Source: Boesenbergia rotunda
Taxonomy: Eukaryota; Streptophyta; Magnoliopsida; Zingiberales; Zingiberaceae
NCBI GenBank assembly: GCA_024364735.1
Contig: JAGFNQ010001192.1
Location: 394,346 to 458,345, forward strand
Direction: 5' to 3'
DNA length: 64,000 bases
Shown: positions 57,970 through 64,000 of the stretch, one piece after another
How positions within the stretch are numbered: position 1 is the first letter of the stretch
How the letters are laid out: the number at the start of each line of letters is the position of its first letter
Translations under genes and position numbers: made by a program
The notes under the pieces: model-generated
What the model saw: only the letters and a program-made list of their open reading frames with translations
Databases searched by the model: none
Told to the model about the DNA's origin: nothing

Positions 57970-59628
57970 GATTTATGGCAACCCTGGTTCAAAAAGTTAA
58001 GTTAATCAGAGCAAGTAAAAATTAAATTTTGTTCCCTCCCCCTGGAAGGAATCTCCCCCTAGATTTTTCAAAACTTCGTGGGGTTTTTGAAAATAAATTC
58101 TAAGTTTAAGGATGGATTTTTACTTAGAATAATTTTCAACAGAAAATAATTTTGGTTGTCTATTTTGGAGAACTTGTAGAATTTTTAAGTTTAAATACTT
58201 AGAAAACTTAAGAAGGATTCTGAAAAACTTAAGTTTGAGTACTAAGAAAATTTTGACGCCTTAAGTTTAAAGCACTCAAAGAAGTTTTGAAAACTTTAAG
58301 TTTTAGAGTACTTAGTGAAATTTGAAAAACATAAGTACTTAGTAAAGTTTTGAAATACTTAGAGAGGGTTTGAAAACCTTAAGTACTTAGAAGAGTTTTG
58401 AAAAACTTAAGTACTTAGAGAAGTTTTGAAAAACTTAAGTACTTAGAGAAGTTTTGAAAACAGTTTTAAAAAACTTAAGTACTTAGCAAAGTTTTGAAAA
58501 ACTTAAGTACTTAGTAAAGTTTTGAAATACTTAAGTACTTAGAAAAGTTTTGAAAAACTTAAGTACTTAGTAAAGTTTTGAAAAGCTTAAGTACTTAGTA
58601 AAGTTTTGAAAAGCTTAAGTACTTAGTTAAGTTTCGAAAAGCTTAAGTACTTAGTAAAGTTTTGAAATACTTAAGTACTTAGAAAAGTTTTGAACAACTT
58701 GAGTACTTAGAAAAAAACTTAGTAATTTTGAAAATTTTAATTAAGTACTTTTTGAATAAAGGATAGAGTTTGAAATTTTGAGAGTTGACGAAATTCTTAA
58801 AAATTTAAACTCTCGTTGATGAAGTTCTTAAAAAAATTTAAACTCTCTCCGTTCCTATCTCTCCCCCTTTGCCATATATCAAACACAAATAAATATAGCA
58901 GAAATAGAATAATTAAATTGCATAAAGGAAAATAATTTGCATGATTTTGCTATACTGAACCAATTCATGATGAGAATTAAACCAAATCAGTTTCATTTTC
59001 CTCTTTTAGGGACCTGTCTAACCCAATTAGCTACTTACTAACTGTTATAAACAGTAGTTTTCGCTAGGGTTAGTCAAGTTAAGTGTTCTGTTCAAGTTAG
59101 ATTTTCTAAACTTAACACTTAACTTGATTACTGTGTAAGTTGTATTTAGTGCCCCAATTACTGCAGATGTACTGACTTAAAGCATCTTGAATTAAGGCAA
59201 AGACCTAAGCATCTCAACCCTTTCTAAGTTATCAATCAAAGTACCCTAAGGTGCTTGTGAGATGCTGGCTTCTAAATCTATAGGTGCATGCATTTCTAGG
59301 GTTAGGGCCTAGGCTAAGTCCATTTTCGAAAAAACCCTAGTTTTGAAAGGGGTAGTTTTGAATATAAAACTAAGTGAAAGACTTTATTTTAAAACTTTTC
59401 AAAACTAAGTAAAAGCTGATTTTGAAAGCATTTAAAAATTTCTTTAAAACTGATTTGAGTAAGAAAACCAATAGTAGACTTAACCTATCCTACCAAGCAT
59501 AGTAAAGATCAGATACTCAAGTCAAATAAGTAGTCAAACAAAATAGGTTAACTGGTCAAACAGGGGTCCGGTAGAGTCAAACATGAGTCAAGTTTTAGTT
59601 ACTTAGTACAATGCTAAAAATAGTCTAA
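57970..59628 (-). other. Non-coding region with AAGTACTTAG repeats, copy 2
   Basis: It matches 35758-37362. The 28-bp repeat array (58290-58700) is longer by about two units. No gene is present. Confidence 0.75.
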
Positions 59629-60891
59629 CTATGAAGAAGGGCCAGGGTGGTCAGATGAGCCAGGCTGCCATGATCTGAGAAGCGACATCATCTCAATGTA
59701 TCGTGCATCGGCCACCTCTCGATCGGCTCTACAAGCGTCCATCTGCTCGATGTGATAGGCCTCGACCTCCTCTCGGAGACTGTGGATCTCCGTCTGCATC
59801 TGTGTGAAGCGCTGGTCGATGGTCGGTGGTGGAGGCTGATCTATATGGTCCCGTATCTCTGCTGCGAGATCAACAACGTCAACGTCTACCTCCTCGTCTG
59901 AGTCGATCAGAGCCCCGGCTTGCTGTCGTCTCCAACTCAAAACCCAGGTGGCCGATACCTCTAGACCAGCTAAAGAGAAGTTCCTAAATCCTATCTCATC
60001 AAAATCGGTCATCGCGGTTATTTCACCCACGGTAATGTCACGACCGTGGTGATGAAGGAGGGAGGTGATGATGTGGCAGAATGGAGTGCGCACTCGTCCC
60101 TGGGTCGTAACACTGGACGCATGCTGAATAGTATGAAACATGTGTAGCCCAATGTCAATGTCAAGGTGATGGATCAAGGCATACAGAAGGAAGGCATGAA
60201 AAGGTCGCATGGTCGCGACATCTCTAGTGGAGAGTGGTAAGATACAGTGGACCAGGACTCTGTACAGGGCGTAGTCCTGTGCCTGAAGGTCAACGGACTG
60301 GAATCGTCTATCTGCGAGGAGTCTAGCTTCCCTATAGAAATAGGAGTGAAGAGTGTCTAAAGTAATGTGAGAGTAGGGAGGATCAAATGGAGGATTCCTA
60401 GGTGGATAGCAACAAAAGGTGGACTGGGAGGGTCGTAGTCCAAGGAATCGGTTTAGCAAGGTAGGAGTGATCGATAAGGGTATCCCTTGAACAGTAGTGA
60501 TAAACATGAGATTGTTTTGTCGAACTATGTTATTATAAAATTATACACATAAGGATATGTTAATGGTATGAGTACAGAATACTAGATTATCTAATTGATA
60601 GAAGTTTATAACGTTCATGGCTAAGCGACATGATTGGGTAAAGAAATGTCTGTTAAGATAGCTTGTTTTAATAGGCTTGTAAGTTGTTCGAGCGAACTTA
60701 TTACACAGTTCTAGAGTCGGGAACCTAGGGTCGGGACTCGATTCGGTACCGGGGTTCGTTTGGTTTGCTCGACGTTTTCTAAGTTGAGAGACATGCATTT
60801 ATAAGAAATGAATTAAGAAAATAATTCTAAATGTAAAAGGAATTAGGAAAGTAATTCTAAATGCATAAAACAAATCATACCGGGGAGGCAT
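59629..60891 (-). pseudogene. Env-like / plant-transposon-protein gene, copy 2, one nonsense codon
   Basis: Exon 1 is 60891-60881 (MPPR, with CAACCATGCC around the ATG). A likely intron spans 60880-60779 (102 bases, GTATGA...CAACTTAG). Exon 2 is 60778-59629, giving 386 codons before the stop. The unspliced frame reaches a stop inside the intron, whereas splicing joins MPPR to RKRRANQTNP. Domains: a basic N-terminus, a central part with FYQLDNLVF and TLLNRFLGLRPSQ resembling the putative plant transposon protein family, then an acidic linker, PPPPTIDQ, and a C-terminal coiled coil. One TAA at 60543-60541 interrupts it, whereas copy 1 has GAA there. Whether it is a membrane protein is unclear. 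I see no convincing transmembrane segment. Confidence 0.77.
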
Positions 60892-60995
60892 GGTTGAGAT
60901 TGAGGAAGCACAAGTGTCACTTGATCTTCTTGGAAGGAAGGAAGGGAGGAAGGAGGATGGTTTTTGGTGTGGGAAGATGAGGGGGTTCGGATGCC

Positions 60996-61400
60996 TTTTT
61001 ATAGGCAGGTTATTGGGGGCGCCCGGGACAGTGGTCTCTGCCATGGCAGAGATTGGGGCTGATTAGGGGCGCCCGGAGTGGTTCGGGTGCCCTGGTCAGG
61101 CTGACTTTGCAGCTTTTGCTGCATTGACTGTGATGGGGCCGCCCGCATGGTTCCGGGCGCCCTGACCAAGGGATTAAAGGCAGCTTTTTGCCTTGAGAGA
61201 AGATAAAGTCATGAGGGGCGCCCGAGGAGTCACGGGCGCCCGGAGTGTATAGGAAGTGACAAATTTGATGTCTTGTCATTGTTTGACCATGGTTGAGTTG
61301 GTTTGACTATGGTTTGACTGCTTTGACTATGGTTTGACTACTTTGACTATGGTTTGACTATGTTGACTATGGTTTGACCACGTTGACCATGATTTGACTG
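60996..61400 (-). promoter_or_regulatory. Internal promoter-like module of the env-like gene, copy 2
   Basis: The TATA box is at 61003-60996. GC-rich dyads lie at about 61014-61250, the first having lost 18 bases between its arms. Eleven TTGAC[C/T] sites lie at 61281-61400. The order and spacing are as in copy 1. Confidence 0.68.
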
Positions 61401-61714
61401 CTTTCTGAACTACAGGATTAAACCACAATATAGGTATTAAAGGAATTACAATTGAGTTTAATTTTACTGTCTCACCCAATCTAGGGTTTTCAATCACGTT
61501 GGCATTATAGGTTTTGTGAGACAGGTTCTGATAAGTAAAATTATTTTGAAAAATTATTTTGAAAATCTTAAATTAATTTTTGAAAACAATTGAATTTATT
61601 TTGGAAAGAATGTTTAAATCTACAAGTAACTAAAAGTTTGTGTTAGATTTGAATTTGACAAGGAGTAATTTGAATTTGAATTTCAAAAATTGGCTTCCAG
61701 GTCTTGGCGAGTGA
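61401..61714 (-). other. Non-coding SIRE-like sequence, copy 2
   Basis: It is the counterpart of 39421-39740. No gene. Confidence 0.65.
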
Positions 61715-61860
61715 TGGACCCAAAATAGACTGTCACGAATGTGGGTCCATCAGATTTAGAATATTTGTAAATGCTGGAAACCCTTTTTGCAATCAAAAAT
61801 ATGAAAACGTAGTAAAGGGGCCATAGGTCGTATTTTTCCTCGGGACTAGTTGATGTTGTG
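61715..61860 (-). repeat. Outer fragment of the older tRNA-Asp-type LTR
   Basis: It matches the first 146 bases of 39741-42623 (TGGACCCAAAATAGACTGTC onward) and is then cut off by rearranged sequence. Confidence 0.82.
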
Positions 61861-62179
61861 TTACTTGAGATGAATTTTGGGTCGTAAAGGGGCCACATCT
61901 CAATTTCTTGGCTTTTACTCCATTTCTTACCATTTTTCATGTTTTCACTTATTTTTGTAGATGTTGATCCTAATCATGAATAATGGTGGAGAGTAGACAA
62001 CAAGCAAGCCTATGGTAGTGCAAGAAGCATGTGTGTTTGAGTGAGCTCCACTTCCATCATCAACTTAGAACATAAGAAGAGAGCCACCCAAAATTTTCCT
62101 TGAAAGGCTAGTGAGTTAAATTCATCTCAGATTCAACAAATTTAACACTAGGTATCTCTAGGGATTTAACACTAGGTAT
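61861..62179. other. Patchwork filler made of local sequence
   Basis: 61901-62129 is an inverted copy of 42815-43043. 62131-62167 repeats 57036-57072, and 62166-62179 repeats part of that again. 61861-61900 contains GTCGTAAAGGGGCCACAT-like scraps of the LTR. No gene. Confidence 0.8.
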
Positions 62180-62496
62180 CAACTCTTTCCTTGACAAAGC
62201 CTTTTAATGAAATTTTATTTTCAAAATTAATCTTTGAAAAATTCTGGTCTAACTAGTTTGGGTGTTGGATCGGTAGCTTTGGCTAGTTTCACCAGTCTAA
62301 AAAGACCAAGTATACTTGACCTTATTAGAATTGGTTTCCCTAACGTACTATCATCTCACCTCCACCCAATACTATGTTGTCAAGTTTCAGTTAAGTTTGT
62401 TCAGTCCTTAAACTAACCATTCCTAAGTCTAAGCATGGTAAATTGCAGAAATTAAATAAACAATCAACCAAGCAATTTGCAATCAAGAATTAAATT
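62180..62496 (-). other. Non-coding SIRE-like sequence after gag
   Basis: On the minus strand it aligns with 23820-24115. No pol sequence is present. Confidence 0.65.
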
Positions 62497-62784
62497 CTAT
62501 CTAACAATAAATATAGTTTTTAATTTGGCTCCCCCTGGACTAAAGCCACGATAATGGTTAGGCAAGATGTGAATCTTGTCCTTGGGGATCCAATACTGAT
62601 TTGATCCAGTTGATTTGTTCAGGCATAATTTGGGTACCCATGCCTGAACTTTAGGTCTAGACTGGTTCAGTACAGCAAAGTAGGATCTTTGTCTAGATTT
62701 GGTTCTATAGCCTAGTCCGGATCGATTTAGAACGGATTTCTGTTTTCCAAGAATCATGTCAAGACCCTTGGAACCAGAAGTGAA
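62497..62784 (-). CDS. SIRE-like gag-pol linker frame after a conserved TGA
   Basis: It is in frame with gag beyond its TGA (ALE-stop-FTSGSKGLDMILG). It encodes a basic segment (GKQKSVLNRSGLGYRTK, then VQAWVPKLCL) and ends in IFIVR and a stop. The other SIRE-like gag ends its linker in the same way near 23780. No protease motif follows. Confidence 0.65.
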   Translation of the reverse strand, partial: FTSGSKGLDMILGKQKSVLNRSGLGYRTKSRQRSYFAVLNQSRPKVQAWVPKLCLNKSTGSNQYWIPKDKIHILPNHYRGFSPGGAKLKTIFIVR

Positions 62785-64000
62785 TCATTCTAAAGCTGAT
62801 CTAAGATCCTTAACCTGAGTTTTCAGGGAGGAATTCTCTTTCTCAAGTTTTTCAACTTGATTAGAGGTTCCTTCTTGAACCTTCTCAGTTAGGGGTTTAG
62901 AGTCAACTCCCTCTTTTAGGAGTTTTACTTCCTGTCGGAGGGATTCGATTCGGAGTTTAGCTTTCGCCAAATCTCGAGAAAGATAAGATATTAACTCGTT
63001 TAATTGACTTTTAGTAAATCCACTTACCTTGATTTCGCCATCCTCTGCAAATGTTAGTCTGCCGTCGTCCTGATCTGATTCTGACTCGGTCTCGACTTCT
63101 TCTGAGGCGGTTAGTGCGAGTAGGTTCGATTGTGGGACCTCTTCTTCTTCTTCGGAGGAGGACTCATCCCACGTTGCTTGAAGTGCTTTCTTCTTCCTTG
63201 TCTTCTTTGCTTCCTTCAAGTTAGGGCATTTGGTCTTGTAGTGGCCCTTCTTCTTGCACTCGTAACAGGTTACGTTGGGCTTGTTCTTTTCGTTTGCTGG
63301 TTCAGCTGGTTCATCCCTTCTTCGGCTAACTTTCCGCTTGTTGGTTTGGTTCTTCAATTCTTTGTAGTAGTTTCGGGCCAGTCGGACCAGCTTAGGTCGA
63401 TCTCCTTCTTCGTCTTCTGAGTCTGAGTCTGAGTTCGACTTGAGTTCAGGTTGAAGCTTCTTCTTAGTTGTCCTTCCAGTTTTACCTGCAATAAAGGCAA
63501 TACCTTTTTCAGCCAGATTGCAGTTAGTCTGTTCATGTAACTCTAATTCTGAGAACAATTCATCTAATTTTATTTTCGAAAGATCCCTTGAAACTTTGTA
63601 TGCATCTACCATAGATGCCCACAAGGTGTTTCTCGGGAAAGCATTTAAAGCATACCTTATTAGGTCACAGTTTTCAACCTTGTGACCAATGGTGTGTAGA
63701 CCATTCATTAGTTCTTGAATTCGGGCGTGAAGCTAGCTGCTGTTTCGTTGTCGGTCATTTTGATGGTATACAGTTTGTTCAGGAGCAGATCTCTCTTACT
63801 GATCCGAGTGTCTGATGTTCCTTCGTGCAGCTCGATCAGTTTTCCCCACAGCTCATTGGCACTGTTGAAAGGGCCCACCCGATTCAGCTCCTCTTTTGTT
63901 AAGCCGCATTGAAGGGTCTGGGTCGCCTTTGCATCCGCTTCAATTTTCCGTTTCAGAGCGGTGTCCCACTCTGTGTAGCTTTGAGGTACTCCTTTAGCAT
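62785..64000 (-). CDS. gag: SIRE/Maximus-like Copia gag, 5' end outside window, one frameshift
   Basis: From the window edge the minus frame reads SYTEWDTALKRKIE and LIELHEGTSDTRISKRDLLL. It shifts by one missing base near 63733 and resumes at QELMNGLHTIGH. The later part holds the capsid end (ASMVDAYKVSRDLSKIKLDE), a Ser/Asp/Glu-rich stretch, a Lys-rich stretch, the zinc knuckle CYECKKKGHYKTKC near 63270-63230, an acidic block, and a coiled-coil C-terminus (LEKENSSLKTQVKDL). The 307-residue open part is 63708-62785. It ends at TGA, with the linker continuing in frame. The gag forms the particle. The frameshift probably inactivates this copy. Confidence 0.85.

Larger units (their letters stand above)
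57117..61714 (-). mobile_element. SIRE-like element, duplicated 3' part (copy 2)
   Basis: It matches 34923-39740 almost base for base, with the same LTR end, repeats, env-like gene, promoter module and the same right-hand junction to the tRNA-Asp-type LTR. It lacks the LTR's outer 540 bases. It also lacks the poly(A) insertion of copy 1. Confidence 0.88.

Overview
The window looks like intergenic DNA from a large, repeat-rich flowering-plant nuclear genome. I see no host gene. Almost every base can be assigned to nested LTR retrotransposons. A monocot (ginger-order-like) source is a weak guess from LTR style only.

Layout, left to right. (1) 1-7162: a minus-strand Ty3/Gypsy chromovirus (Tekay/Del-like), running off the left edge, with an open pol frame, a gag-protease frame, a Met-tRNA primer site and a 2.3 kb LTR. 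(2) 7163-8634 and 17432-21557: an older minus-strand Copia element with gag remnants and one LTR. It is split by a complete coding-free retrotransposon at 8640-17431 (LTRs of 3.37 kb, TSD TTTCA) and by a solo LTR at 17839-19161 (TSD GAATC). (3) 21558-25890: a plus-strand SIRE/Maximus-like Copia fragment (LTR end, primer site, decayed gag), followed by a 1.5 kb AT-rich array. (4) 25909-34383: a second coding-free element related to the first, carrying a 2.2 kb solo Copia LTR (29051-31243, TSD CTTGA). (5) 34384-39740: the 3' part of a minus-strand SIRE-like element with LTR, AT-rich repeats and an env-like/plant-transposon-protein gene that appears to have its own promoter and a small intron. 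(6) 39741-46475 plus 57024-57111: an older minus-strand element primed by tRNA-Asp. A very young relative (46476-57018, TSD ATCAC, near-identical 2.85 kb LTRs) has inserted into its only gene. (7) 57117-61860: a second copy of block 5, joined through filler made of local sequence to (8) 62180-64000, a SIRE-like gag on the minus strand.

Non-autonomy is the common theme. The two coding-free elements, the tRNA-Asp-primed elements and the SIRE-like gags all lack reverse transcriptase here. They would need enzymes in trans from elements such as the one at the left edge or others outside the window.

The most interesting pattern is arrays of short inverted repeats in LTRs. They usually lie just upstream of the TATA box. 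Four unrelated dyad sequences occur, and in one array both arms change together so that pairing is kept. The same module also sits upstream of the env-like gene. The other notable object is the young tRNA-Asp-primed element. Its single 677-residue protein has a Gln/Phe-rich N-terminus, six acidic 27-residue repeats and a C-terminal triple motif, and shows no recognisable gag or pol domain. All identifications come from reading the sequence; nothing was searched.
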